Translations under genes and position numbers: made by a program
Shown: piece after piece, positions 36,408 through 48,078 of the stretch
How the letters are laid out: each line of letters starts with the position of its first letter
Numbering within the stretch: the stretch's first letter is position 1
Source: Lutraria lutraria
Lineage: Eukaryota > Mollusca > Bivalvia > Venerida > Mactridae
Length of the DNA: 64,000 nucleotides
NCBI GenBank assembly: GCA_964023205.1
Contig: OZ026833.1
Coordinates: forward strand, 41,323,137 to 41,387,136
Direction of reading: 5' to 3'
The notes under the pieces: model-generated
Seen by the model: only the letters and a program-made list of their open reading frames with translations
Told to the model about the DNA's origin: nothing
Databases searched by the model: none

Positions 36408-37803
36408 TGTGTGTGATAATTCCACAGTTCTACTGTTACAGGTCCTATGATAATTCTACAGTTACCAGTCCAATGTGATAAGTCTAACTGTTACGGGTCC
36501 TATGATAATTCTACTGTTACAGGTCCTATGTGATAATTCTACTGTAATGGGTCCTGTGTGATAAGTCTAATTGTTACAGGTCCTATGTGATAATTCTACT
36601 GTAACAGGTCCTGTGTGATAATTCTACTGTAATAGGTCCTGTGTGATAAGTCTACTGTTAAGGTCCTATGATAATTCTACAGTTACCAGTCCAATGTGAT
36701 AAGTCTAACTGTTACAGGTCCTATGTGATAAGTCTAAAGTTACAGGTCCTATGTGATACTTCTACTGTTTCAGGTCCTATGTGACAATCTACAGTTACCA
36801 GTCCAATGTGATAATTCTACTGTAACAGGTCCTGTGTGATAATTCTACTATAACAGGTCCTGTATGATAATTCTACTGTAACAGGTCCTGTGTGATAAGT
36901 CTACTGTTACAGGTCCTATGATAATTCTACAGTTACCAGTCCAGTGTGATAAGTCTAACTGTTACAGGTCCTATGTGATAAGTCTAAAGTTACAGGTCCT
37001 ATGTGATAAGTCTAAAGTTACAGGTCCCATGTAATACTTCTACTGTTTCAGGTCCTATGTGATAATTCTACTGTTTCAGGTCCAATGTGACAATTCTACA
37101 GTTACCAGTCCAATGTGATAAGTCTACTGTTACAGGTCCCATGTGATACTTCTACTGTTACAGGTCCCATGTGATAAAGTCTACTGTTTCAGGTCCTATG
37201 TGGTAAGTCTACTGTTACAGGTCCCATGTGATAGGTCTACTGTAACAGGTCCTATGTGATAGGTCTACTACTGTAACTGGTCCTATATGATAGGTCTACT
37301 GTGACAGGTCCAATGTAATAATTCTACTGTGACAAGTCCTATGTGATAAGTCTACTGTAACTGGTCCTATGTGATAGGTCTACTGTAACAGGTCCTATGT
37401 GATAGATCTACTGTAACAGGTCCTATGTGATAGGTCTGCTACTGTAACAGGTCCTATGTGATAGGTCTACTACTGTAACTGGTCCTATATGATAAGTTTA
37501 ATGTTACAGGTCCAATGTAATAATTCTATAGTGACAGGTCCTCTGTGATAATTCTATAGTGACAGGTCCTCTATGATAATTCTATAGTGACAGGTTCTAT
37601 GTGATATTTCTATAGTGACAGGTCCTCTGTGATAATTTTATAGTGACAGGTCCTCTATGATAATTCTACAGTGACAGGTCCTATGTGATATTTCTATAGT
37701 GACAGGTCCTCTATGATAATTCTATAGTGACAGGTTCTATGTGATATTTCTATAGTGACAGGTCCTCTATGATAATTCTACAGCGACAGGTCCTCTGTGA
37801 TTA
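36408..37803 (+). repeat. Minisatellite, 28-bp unit, about 50 copies
   Basis: Unit 'aggtcctatgtgataagtct' plus 'actgttac'. Variants are ordered: an 'accagtccaatg' variant recurs every few units in the left half, 'gtaacaggtcct' units dominate the middle, and 'tatagtgacaggtcctct' units fill the right 300 bp. No open reading frame. Confidence 0.95.
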
Positions 37804-38440
37804 TCTTACTGATTGAATGCTAGTCCTTTAGGGTGAAAACGTCCATTTCTGCCCATATTGTATTGAAGGTGGTAAAACATCAACAATTATAATGCCAATT
37901 CTGAAGAACAGTCCAATATGAAGGAGTATCACCATGTAACATGTGTGAAGCACCAACATTTATGTTAGTCGTAGTTGGTTGCCCTGTTAATGGGATTGTA
38001 ACCATATAAATCATAGTGTCATTACAAGTACAAACGAAAATGTTTTAGTAGCTTCTGTATAAAGGTTATTTTTTAAACGTCATTTACTATTTAGAGCAAA
38101 ATGACCCGTCACCTGTCCATAATGGCCATTAAGTATTTCCAAACTGTGGGCTCTGTTCACACGTTTTTCTGTACATGTATTGTTTTAGTGTTAATTAACA
38201 TAGCACTATCAGTTTGCAGAATCACAGAACATATTTAAGTCCGTAGACCTGAGAATTTCTATATTGAATGTAGTGTGCGAGATTGAGAAGAATACATAGA
38301 ATAGGCAATGATGACAATTTTGGACACAATTGAGCTGATATAATAAAATATCACTAATATGCACTGATCCAGCGCAAAAGACTAATCCAGGAATGTTCTA
38401 CTCACGTGTAAATTAAGCTAGATGCCCAAGGGCAACATGT
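37804..38440. other. Intergenic stretch with one partial family A repeat
   Basis: No gene seen. 38047-38172 is a degraded family A copy ('aatggccatt', ending 'cacacgtttttctgta'). Confidence 0.5.
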
Positions 38441-38441
38441 C

Positions 38442-39214
38442 AATCCCCCTGAATAGCTAGCTGGTGACCTTGACCTTTGAACTACAAATATAGGTGATGT
38501 TCATGACACATCATTTCATTGATGTAAACTTTTATACCAATTTATTTAAAAATCCTTGAATGCAAACAGAGGTCACAGTCCAGACAAGGAAACTATATTT
38601 GACCGAATGTGTAATTTTAACCTTTGACATATGAATCTAGGTGTTGCCCAGGACACATGGTATCATCATATAATGGCAAGTCATTTTCAAATAATTCAAT
38701 GCATAAGGGAGATATAGCCGAGGTCTATAATACCTTTTTGACGTTTGACCTCTAAGTGTGACCTTGCCCTTTGTGCCAGAAACCTGAATCTTGCGCGCTG
38801 CACACCGTCTAATGAAGTTTAACAATTATGCCAAGTTATGTTGAATGATATCAATGCATAAGGGAGATACAGCCCGGACAAGGTCTATAATGCTCATTTT
38901 TGACGTTTGAACTCTTAGTGTGACCTTGACCTTTGTGCAAGAAACCTGGATCTTGCGCGCAGCACACCGTCTCATGGTGTTTAAACAATTACGCCAAGTT
39001 ATGTTGAAAAATGTCAATGCATAAGGGAGATACAGTCCGGACAAGGTCTATAATGCTCATTTTTTGACGTTTGACCTCTAAGTGTGACCTTGACCTTTGT
39101 GCTAGGAAACTGGATCTTGCGCACTGCACACCATCTCATGGTGTTTAACAATTATGGCAAGTTATGTTGAAAAATGTCAATACATACATAACTAACTAAC
39201 TAACTAACTAACTC
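38442..39214 (+). repeat. ~160-bp tandem repeat ending in a (CTAA)n microsatellite
   Basis: Three to four units starting 'gcataagggagata' near 38700, 38856 and 39018, each with 'tgtgaccttgacctttgtg' and 'cttgcgc'. It stops at 'ctaactaactaactaac' (39189-39213). Core repeats plus a terminal tetranucleotide run is the plan described for Pearl-type bivalve elements; this is inference. Open frames on the minus strand here are repeat artefacts. Confidence 0.75.
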
Positions 39215-40093
39215 ACGTTGACCGAAACGTTTAAATATTGTGATTCCGTGACCTTTGCCCTGTCATTGTTTGACAGCAGACGTTTCATTGGCCGAACAAC
39301 TCAGAATCGTAATGGCGTACATTTACATATTCGTTTCATTCACATTTACGCCTAAAATATCTACTCATGAACAACTGTAGAGAGATTAATCGTATATATC
39401 TGCTCACGTGCTCATTGCCAATTTATAATCTTATGTTCATAAGGTTTTATGGTTTACTGCCATTCATTACATTAACCGCAAAGTTGAAAGCAAGAAAAGG
39501 AACAATTCACTGACGATTCTAATTATTTAACAAGGACAATACTACACAGGCATGCCGAAAATTTAAGAATAATTTTATATTCAAATACACCATATTGAAT
39601 ACTGACAAACGGGTACATTTTTAGCTCGTGTGTTTTCGAAGAAAAAGTCGAGCTAATCTGATAACTGCGTCGATGTATGCGTCCGTGCTAAAACTTTAAT
39701 GTAGGCCATAACTAAAAAAGTATTAAAGATATCAACACGAAACTTGCATTGTTTCATAAAGGTCAAGGTATAAAAGCAAGAAGCAAACAAGTCTTTAATT
39801 AATGCAGTCGGTGTAGGTAAACAATGATTATGTATACTGGATCGTTCTGAAGCAAAACAGCTGTAGACAAGGAAACAAAACATTTAGTAAGACATAAACT
39901 TGATGTGCAAAAACAACTAAAGTAGAAATAGACAATTTTTCAAAGCAGGTACATTTTATACACGGTAATGATAGTAATTAATGGAAACGTAGGTCAATCT
40001 TGTTTATTACATTATACCAATTTCAAGAATATGAATTACGCCCTTTATTATGTTGAGCTATATTCGGCTGGCATCGGTTTCCTTGGTTTCATG
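39215..40093. other. Spacer between convergent genes
   Basis: No gene or strong repeat recognised, apart from a poly(A) signal for the minus-strand gene at its right end. Confidence 0.4.
40044..40049 (-). terminator. Candidate poly(A) signal AATAAA for SLC16 gene A
   Basis: 'tttatt' on the plus strand, 45 bases past the stop codon of gene A; a second one at 40003-40008. Confidence 0.4.
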
Positions 40094-40239
40094 TTAATTC
40101 AGTTGTTCATTGCCTGTTTTTTTGTGTGTTAATTTGAATGCTACCAACGCAACAAGAACTAGTATCGAAGAAAATGTCGTCATTCCAGCAACCGAATAGA
40201 ATGCTGTCGTGTATGATCCCGATAGGTCTCTTATATAAC
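40094..40239 (-). CDS. SLC16 gene A exon 6: TM12 and C-terminus
   Basis: 146 nt after 'tatttcag'. It reads YIRDLSGSYTTAFYSVAG, MTTFSSILVLVALVAFKL and ends HKKTGNEQLN. The short tail lacks any motif I recognise. Confidence 0.92.
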
Positions 40240-43200
40240 CTGAAATATATAAAAAAACATAAACTTTTTCCGGACACTGTTCAACTGTATATCCGGATGT
40301 AATAAATTGTACGGTGTACGTACCAGACATTGTACCCGATAATGTTAATGATAAAAATATAATTATTTAATTCAATCTGAAATATTAAATGTGGACAACG
40401 TGCGCCCTTTTTATAGACCTATCTTAGATAATACTTTTAACAATAAACTTACAAAAACTCAAACCAATCATTATTTTAAGGAAAAAACTCCTTAATAATT
40501 AATTTTGTTGTGTTTATTTATTTTTTGGGGGGAAGGGGGTGTTTATAGCAAATCCTTGTGAAATATAGCCGTGACAATATTTTGTCTTACAATGTCATCA
40601 TGAATATCAAAATGTTTTTTAAACAAAACCTACATTTCCATTGCATGTCGAACATACTGAAAATATTCTGTACTAACAATATGAAATGTAGTACATTTCA
40701 ATGTAACCTACCACTGACAGGTCCTGTAATAGCACTTCCGATTCCATTTACGGAGAATAAAAAACCCATAGCTGTTGGAATATTTCTTTCGCCGACTAAT
40801 TTCGCCGAGATAACACTGAACATTGTAACAATCATCCCCATAGGCAATCCGACAAGAGCTAAAACTCCCACAGTGAAGCCTCGAGACCTTGACAATGACA
40901 ATCCAATAAGCACTAGTGTTGAAACGACAGAAGTTAACAGCGGACAAAATAATGCCGGTACGCGATTAGATTGCATTATTGCCCCAGGTAACAGACGAGA
41001 AAATGTATTTATTATATTCATGAGAAGCAGGCCGAATGTAGCATCACTTAGAGTTAAGCCTTTATCTTGAAATACATCGGCTACAAATATAATTATAACG
41101 ATTATAGTAGGACAAGCCGCAATAGTACCAATTACGTATATCATAAACTGAATGTTTGTCATGATCGCTTTGACGCTTTGTAACACTGTTAGTGTTTGTT
41201 TTGTGTCTTCTAAAGCATCTTCTATAACAAAGTCTTCTTGTTTCAGAAACTTTACTTCAGTCTTTGAATCATCGTCATTTTCTTTACTTTTTGCAATCTC
41301 CTCATGTTCAATTTCGTCATCAAGTTCCGAAGATGAAATAAGATGACGTTTTCGCTCCAAAATGATGCCATTATTATCCAATCGTCCAGCCGTTGCTTGT
41401 TTCCACAGCAAACAGCCAGGAATACAATTCATACTTAATCCTCCTACTATCAGTAAAGCTCCCCTGAACCCGTATACGTCACTGAAATGATATCATTTCG
41501 ATTTAGAGGTATAATCAAACCTAATTATGCTGTCACCTCCAAATAAAGGCCATCCTGTGAATGAAGGTCACAATGTCAAAAAACATCATTGATTATTTAG
41601 AACAAAATGACATTCGAATAAAGGTCTATTGTCAATAAAGGACATATTTTGTCTTTCCCAAGGGCGACCTTTGTTTTCAAGTTTGACTATATGTAATTCG
41701 TTGGCATGTGAAAAAACATGAACACAGAAAATAAAACAAGATATGTTATTAATAGTAAGCTCGATCAATACCGCTGAAAAACCTAAACGGACATCTTAAG
41801 GATGCCATGAAATTCAGTGTTGCGACTGGATACATTTTAGTTGTTTTAAGTCATTAGAATATGGTATCTGTCTAAAAATGAAAACGAAAAGAAACTCTCA
41901 AATTGAGCTACAGAATACTAGCTACTGTTAATCTTGATTTTCTTCATTACAGTTTCAGATATGCGTTTATCGCGCATCCCAAGATTCTCTGGAACTACAC
42001 ATTTAGATAAAAAACGGATATTTTCCCTGTTGTAAACATTCGGACCATCACTGATAATTTCGTTGCTGTAAACATGAGAGCCTGCTAAGTGGAACAAGAT
42101 TATGTAATCCCGTTGATTAACGTCGCTTCCACGGGATTTTATTACCTCTAACTGTAAATACGGAAGTGCGAATCCATGCGTGTATATATACTATATATCC
42201 TTGATCATAATAATAATGTGTTAAACACCATACCTCCAATACACCAGAGCGTATGGAAACACCATACCACCGACAGCGACAGCAGTTGACTGTAGAGATA
42301 ACATAAGCAGTTTTCTTCGACCATGAAAATGTTGTCCGACGGAAGTCGCAGAACTTATGTGTGAGCATGTCATTCCAAATCCTGAAATGTTTGAAACAGT
42401 AGTGTTAAGAAATGCAACATTCATTCACATAAGAACAAAAGCCGTGTTATATGTATGATGACCATGCATATTGTAGCAAATATATCAAATAACGAGTTTA
42501 ATTTACTATATTGCCCACTGCCTTGGCGGCCATCTTGAATTTCTCAAAACGCCCAAGGATGACGAAGTGTCATCAAACGATTTTTCAATCTGTAGGCCGT
42601 AACCTTTCTAAATCAATATAAAATTACTATCTACCTTCAGTGGAAGATACCCAAAATGCCACCGAACAATTTTGGTTTGATTTTTATAGAACATGATTTT
42701 TATGGACAACTGTCAGTTTTCTTGAACTTACCATAAACAATTCCAAAACTGATGGTCATATGCACAGTAGAGGTTGCAAAGAAACAGGCCATTATTCCAA
42801 TGCTAACAAGTGATCCGCCGAGTATACCACTAACAACAACACCATATTTATGAATTATCCCTCCTGCTATTAATCCTAGAAAATACAAAAACGCATAACC
42901 CAATACTTAAATGTTTGGTAATTTACCACGTGACAAGTCCAGAGGAATAGTTATTATTGATTGAGGCTATGTTTAATACACAGTTCCCACATCTACAATA
43001 TTTATTTCCCTTGGCAGCGATCTTAGTTGGCGAATTCAACAAGCATTGATAGAAGATATTTGCATATTTGTTTTGATTATTCCAAATATAGGTATTCATA
43101 TGTGACAACTACATTTTCTAAAACCTGATGTGTTTATGGCCTTAACAACTTCATGATTAAGTTATCTTTTATAAACAGAGTTGTTTAATAACCAATTTTC

Positions 43201-46200
43201 CGTTTTTTTCACTTAAGCGCATAAGAAATTTGCCAACTAAGATGAAAAGTCGTTATTGGCAATCTGAAAGGTCTTGGTAGCCACCATAATGCTAACGTAA
43301 GGATAACTGACCCTAACAATCATGAAGAACAAAACTTATTTATTTTCGATTATTTATATTACCTCCCTTTTTTCTATAAAATGTAAAAACATAAAATTAT
43401 AAAAACTGACCCGGATCCAACATTTCATTTTTTACATAGCTGAAAGTTAACTTGGCTTGAATGTCACAATTTATAAGAATCAAGTACATTGTACCTCTAA
43501 CTTTTGTTCAAAGTCAATAAAAGTTAATTATGGTTCGTTATCCCAAGGACTTATATACATACATGGATTCGCAACTTCCGTATTAACAGTTTAAAGTAAT
43601 CAAATCCCGCGATAATAAGACGTGAATCAACGGGAATACAAGCTATTGTTTACAAAAGCGAAAATACGAAAATATCCGTGATAATCCGAATGATACTAAC
43701 AGCGAAAATATCCGTGGTATTCCGAATGTTTAATCTCGGAGACGAAAGGATTATAATGGATGTCCGTCATCTTGGAATTTAAAATGTTCGACTGATGCCT
43801 TTTTCAATGCTTATACTTAGACTTTGTGGATTATAAATGTATCTCAATATCTTTAAGGAATTTGTTGCATCCTTTACCAATTTCCCATGCCCAATTGCCA
43901 GAGTTTTTTTTAGTATAATCAAATTTGTAAACACCCAGTTACAGCTGTCGGACATTGCCGAGTATATAGCAATGCATTGTGAGATCGCCGAACGATATCG
44001 TTCGAGCTATTTTTAGCAGTTGCGAATCCATGTATGTATATAAGTCCTTGGTTATCCAAACGTTATGTTATGGATTAACTGTAACGAACAATCGGTCGAC
44101 TTTATCTAAACTTTGCTTTCGCGGTTATCATCCGTTTATGTTTGTATTAACATGGTGATTGATTAGATATATATGATCACAGTCACACTGTATGGTAGCA
44201 CTGTATGCAAAAAATCAACGGTGTTTACAAGATGGCGGACGCATACATGTTGTGAGGTAGGTGTCGTTTGTTCTTGGTCCAAAGCTTTTTAAATACGGCG
44301 TCCTCTACACAATAATATACATGAAATGAAAGAACTTTAAACGGCCATCGGCGGCTAATAATCTTTTTTTTTTATCAAAACACGCCGTTTTGTGTCTGAA
44401 CATCACGTGTTGAGTATTTTGAAAAACGAAGCGAGGAAACTAAACAAAACCGACGCTTATTCTGTAAAAATGAATGAATCGACAAACATACTTGTCCACG
44501 TGTATGCAGACTGTAAAGCTCCTCACGTGTATCCATTATTTCTTCATCAAAACCCCTTGTAGAAAATGTTTTAAAGCTTTTAATTTTTACACCCTGTACG
44601 CAACGTTGCTATGTGTAAACATTGTACTGTACGCCACGGAGAAAATGTTGTGAGGTAGGTGTCGTTTGTTCTTGGTCCAAAGCTTTTTAAATACGGCGTC
44701 CTCTACACAATAATATACATGAAATGAAAGAACTTTAAACGGCCATCGGCGGCTAATAATCTTTTTTTTTTATCAAAACACGCCGTTTTGTGTCTGAACA
44801 TCACGTGTTGAGTATTTTGAAAAACGAAGCGAGGAAACTAAACAAAACCGACGCTTATTCTGTAAAAATGAATGAATCGACAAACATACTTGTCCACGTG
44901 TATGCAGACTGTAAAGCTCCTCACGTGTATCCATTATTTCTTCATCAAAACCCCTTGTAGAAAATGTTTTAAAGCTTTTAATTTTTACACCCTGTACGCA
45001 ACGTTGCTATGTGTAAACATTGTACTGTACGCCACGGAGAAAACAGTTTCTGTACGCAACGGAGCTACGTGTAAACATTGCACTGTACGCCACAGAGAAA
45101 ACAGTTTCTGTACGCAACGTTGCTACGTGTAAACATTGCACTGTACGAAACGGAGAAAACCATTTCTGTACGCAACGGTGCTAAGTGTAAACATTGCACT
45201 GTACGCAACGGAGAAAATCATTTCTGTACGCAACGTTGCTACGTGTAAACATTGCACTGTACGCAACGGAGAAAACCATTTCTGTACGCAACGGTGCTAA
45301 GTGTAAACATTGCACTGTACGCCACGGAGAAAACAGTTTCTGTACGCAACGGAGCTACAATTCTAGTAAAAAATCTGTGCGAAACGGAACAGCCAAGGAA
45401 CAGTTTGTTTCTGTGTGTTTTTAAACATGTCTTCTATACTTTGATTTCAATTTTAAGTGCATTGTTGTAGAATAATGCACGCTTTGGTTTCTAATGCGCA
45501 GAAATATTGTAAAAAAGCACCGTTGATTTTTGCGTACAGTGAGTCAGGGAGTGTTAGATCAATGTTTATTGATAAAGGATGTACAAGTTAACGCTATTTA
45601 ATCAAGGTGCAATTATGCAGTATCATAAACTCAGCTATGGTAGATAACGTTCTTCATTTTATAACTCAGCTGCGTATGCATCACAACATGTTTATACTTT
45701 AATTAAGTTATTCTTTACCTTATCATGGTCAATAATACATGACCGTAGGAACCGGGGAGTCTAGGAGTTGGGGACTAAGCCCGTAGTAGCTTCTTAATGA
45801 TTTTGACTGTAATGTGTTTTTTTTATAATGGATTATTACTGATCCCCACATCGTGACAAAATTCAAAATAAGCCTCCCTCACTAATTTTGACTGTACTTA
45901 TTTTGACAAGGGGCTATAACTGATTCTCTAATCAACCCCCGTTGGCAGACAAAATATAACATTAGCTTCTCCAATCTGAAATTGCTTCTTTCGGGCCTAT
46001 TAATTGCATTGAAGTCATAATGTTAAATATACGATTTGTTATTATATGGCACCATTTAGGTTGTCAAGCAAATTTCGAAACCTTTCCATAGCATGCGTCG
46101 ATATATCAGTAGTTTGTAGTGATATAATACGTCACTTGTATTACCTGTCCCCATACAAACCGCCATAGCTGTAGAGTGTATAACAGCCGTTTCAGCACGG

Positions 46201-47388
46201 GACGTGTTGAATGTTGACATGACATCCATGAATATAGCACCAATACTGAATAGCAATCCTCCGTTTACAAACAGCACCAAATAACAGGAGATGAACACCA
46301 AACATATGTGTAAGTTACTGTCGGTGGCCCTGTATGTTATAAAAACAATATATGAATTAATCTGAAAATAGCAATTATTTGTATTTACAAGGAAATGGAA
46401 ATGCACCATTTCACTCATTAGAATAACACTGCAAAACATGCGCGCTGAATTCTTATTATATCTTGTGTTTTACAACTATCTTTACAATTATCTTTAATTT
46501 CACAAGTAATGCCTCTTTCAGTTAAATAAAAAATACCTGAAGAGCCACAATTCGAAATATTTATGACCATTGATAATTCAGAGGCTTTCATTATATTTTC
46601 AGTAATATTTTCCAATGATTGTAACATCAGCCACTTCTTTTGGAGTTTAGCATCTTTTATCTGAAGCTTAAACTTTTCTAACCTTTATCAGATAATTTAT
46701 ATCTATAGTCAAATGAACTAAAGCACGCGATTCTCACAGGTACTTAGGCTTTGTGTATTACAAATGTCTTCCATTTTCGACCATTGCTGGCAAATTGTCA
46801 AGGCTTGTTGAATGAGGGAATGACTAGTTAGCACTGATGACACAGGGGCCCTTGATAGTCCAACTTATCACCAAATTTCATTGAAATAATTTTGTGAAAT
46901 AACGCTGTGAACTTATGAATTTCAGTTGTACCGCTAAGTACGGTGTTTTAATGACAACCGAATTGAATAAAAATGTTATCAGATAACACGAAGGCAATAA
47001 ACAAATACTACACATAGTTGTGTAGACTTAGGACACTTAGAAATCACTTACAAAATTAGTTTGTGTAATATTGTTCGAATTGGCTGTTAAACCACTTTTT
47101 TAATGTCATCATGAACAAAATAGAACGTATCTCTGCATGTGGCTGTAGTTTCACAAATATATACCCTAAATGCATTTTTGAAATGTAATCTAAGTTGGTC
47201 AGATATTTCACTAATCACTACACTATCTATGAAGGTATACGCTACACACATACGCAGTGTTCTTGTTATGGAGGTAAACACTGTAAGCAAGGTGCCGTTG
47301 TTGTTTCGTGACATGATACGCAAGAAGGTTTTTGTGAAATAGTTCGATATATACATAAATGTAACAAAATATGAGAAACTTACCTCAT
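40094..47388 (-). CDS. SLC16-like (monocarboxylate transporter family) gene A, complete
   Basis: Six exons in minus-strand order: 47384-47388, 46145-46329, 42732-42875, 42234-42381, 40712-41481, 40094-40239. Together 1398 nt, 465 residues plus stop, with phases that agree at every junction. The product is a 12-helix major facilitator protein of the SLC16 type: six helices, a charged acidic loop (SSSELDDEIEHEE), then six more. Landmarks are YGFRGALLIVGG, FGLLLMNIINTFSRLLPG with the arginine usual in TM8, and PVSGYIRDLSGSY at TM12. The usual [DE]G-[GS]-W-W motif before TM1 is missing; the N-terminus is MRATDSNLH. Many SLC16 proteins carry monocarboxylates with protons at the plasma membrane, but others carry different substrates, so I give no substrate. 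It is the nearest member of a tandem cluster with 49452-49595 and 60999-63580. Confidence 0.9.
40712..41481 (-). CDS. SLC16 gene A exon 5: TM6, central loop, TM7-TM11
   Basis: 770 nt. It opens DVYGFRGALLIVGGLSMN, then the LLWK end of TM6, an acidic cytoplasmic loop, and five helices ending AITGPVSG before 'gtaggt'. GRNIPTAMG-like 'GERNIPTAMGFLFSVNGIG' is typical of TM11. The longest exon of the gene, as in other SLC16 genes. Confidence 0.94.
41512..41691 (-). repeat. Inverted-repeat element, family A
   Basis: 'ctccaaataaaggccatcct', 'aataaaggtctattgtc' and 'tttcaagtttgacta' mark it. It lies only 30 bases upstream of the exon 5 acceptor of gene A. Confidence 0.65.
42005..42215. repeat. Partial, inverted copy of the 43543-44051 element
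   Basis: Shares 'ttgattaacgtcgcttcc'-type and 'gcgaatccatg' stretches in reverse orientation with 43543-44051, but lacks one end. It lies in gene A intron 4. Confidence 0.5.
42234..42381 (-). CDS. SLC16 gene A exon 4: TM4-TM5
   Basis: 148 nt, acceptor 'acatttcag', donor 'gtatgg'. It reads FGMTCSHISSATSVGQHF, HGRRKLLMLSL and GGMVFPYALVYW. QHFHGRRKLLMLSL corresponds to the KYFxKRRxLAxGLA signature of SLC16. Same size as 62580-62727 in gene C. Confidence 0.92.
42732..42875 (-). CDS. SLC16 gene A exon 3: TM2-TM3
   Basis: 144 nt, acceptor 'ttttctag', donor 'gtaagt'. It reads GLIAGGIIHKYGVVVSGILG then GSLVSIGIMACFF and MTISFGIVYG. Same length and phases as 49452-49595 and 63437-63580. Confidence 0.92.
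43543..44051. mobile_element. Inverted-repeat DNA element (MITE) with perfect 34-bp ends
   Basis: Left end begins 'ccaaggacttatatacatac' and the right end is its exact reverse complement over about 34 bases. 'TTATC' flanks both sides as a likely target-site duplication. No coding capacity. A 16-bp perfect palindrome, CGAACGATATCGTTCG, lies at 43989-44004. Within the third intron (exon 2 to exon 3) of gene A; the class is not assignable from the ends alone. Confidence 0.8.
44199..45541. mobile_element. Inverted-repeat DNA element (1.34 kb) with internal tandem duplication and minisatellite
   Basis: Ends 44199-44223 ('cactgtatgcaaaaaatcaa') and 45518-45541 are reverse complements apart from two small differences. 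Inside are a 398-bp direct duplication (44248-44645 and 44646-45043, practically identical) and six or so 58-bp units ('gtgtaaacattgcactgtac'). No transposase. Ends starting CACTG recall Chapaev-type transposons, but no target duplication is visible, so the class stays open. Confidence 0.75.
44990..45360. repeat. 58-bp tandem repeat inside the 44199-45541 element
   Basis: Units carry 'tacgcaacgttgctacgtg' and 'gcactgtacgccac'. 58 is not a multiple of three, so the Cys-rich frames read through it shift at each unit. Confidence 0.85.
46145..46329 (-). CDS. SLC16 gene A exon 2: TM1 and TM1-TM2 loop
   Basis: 185 nt between 'acatacag' and 'gtaata'. It reads ATDSNLHICLVFISCYLV then LFVNGGLLFSIGAIFMD, ending SRAETAVIHSTAMAVCMGT. 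The SRAETA...S stretch matches the 'SRAETAWI' of SLC16 proteins. Frame read into the flanking introns is not coding. Confidence 0.88.
47384..47388 (-). CDS. SLC16 gene A start-codon exon (ATG AG)
   Basis: Only five coding bases, ATGAG, followed by 'gtaagt'. Joined to the G opening 46145-46329 it gives Met-Arg-Ala-Thr-Asp. Adenine at -3 fits the start context. The 5' UTR part of the exon cannot be delimited. Chosen because no in-frame ATG with a splice-consistent start exists in the next exon ahead of TM1. Confidence 0.7.
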
Positions 47389-48078
47389 ATTGTTTGTTTA
47401 TACACAGCGTCAGTGATCAAATAATGAACATCCAAGATGACAATGTTATCTGAATAGTGTTTAAAATTGGCAGCCTAATTATGTGTGAACTGAAATAGTG
47501 CGTACATCATAATGAAATTAATAATACATGTAGGTGAGTCGTTGAATCGCATATATTAAATTAAAAATATCTTAATTGCTGAGTGTGCTTTAATTGAGTA
47601 GTTTGTACACTTTGAAAACAATGCAGACGAATTGAACACAATTTCTGCAGTTAGTCCAGGCTTAAATCCTTTGCTTACTTATATTCGGAAGTTATAAAGT
47701 TTAAGATTTCTTTTTCGTGTTTTTTTTTCTATTTAGATGTGTGATAGTGTTTCTTGTGAAAGATTATTTACGGCTATGTAGTCTATATAATTATGTGAAT
47801 CGATAAATAATTTCAAGGATTTTCTTATAAATCAGATGTTACTATCAATAGCGCTACAAGTCCTGCTTCGATCGCCTATTCTTGAACAAAAACGTAAATT
47901 TCGTCAAGCTTAATACACGTTCAGTTATGTCTTGGGATACAGATTAACAATAGCTAAATGATCAACTTAATGCCTGAAGTTCAACATATTAGAGCATAAT
48001 GTATTAAATCTAAGTTCTGAAAGTACTCATATAAGTTGAACTTTATGCAAGAGGTTTCTATTCATAACTTAAAAAAAA
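47389..48078. other. Non-coding stretch upstream of gene A start exon
   Basis: No exon recognised. Promoter of gene A may lie here but no clear TATA or initiator can be supported. Confidence 0.3.

Noticed and set aside
38637..39044. Minus-strand frames with repeated RRCAARKIQVS
   Set aside because: They repeat because they lie in a ~160-bp tandem array; unit lengths differ by non-multiples of three.
40558..41070. 170-residue plus-strand open frame
   Set aside because: Antisense shadow of SLC16 gene A exon 5.
44872..45470. Cys-rich open frames (CKHCTVRHGEN ... CTQRC) that look like zinc-finger repeats
   Set aside because: They read through a 58-bp tandem repeat. 58 is not divisible by three, so each unit shifts frame; the Cys pattern is a by-product and the frames stop after one or two units.
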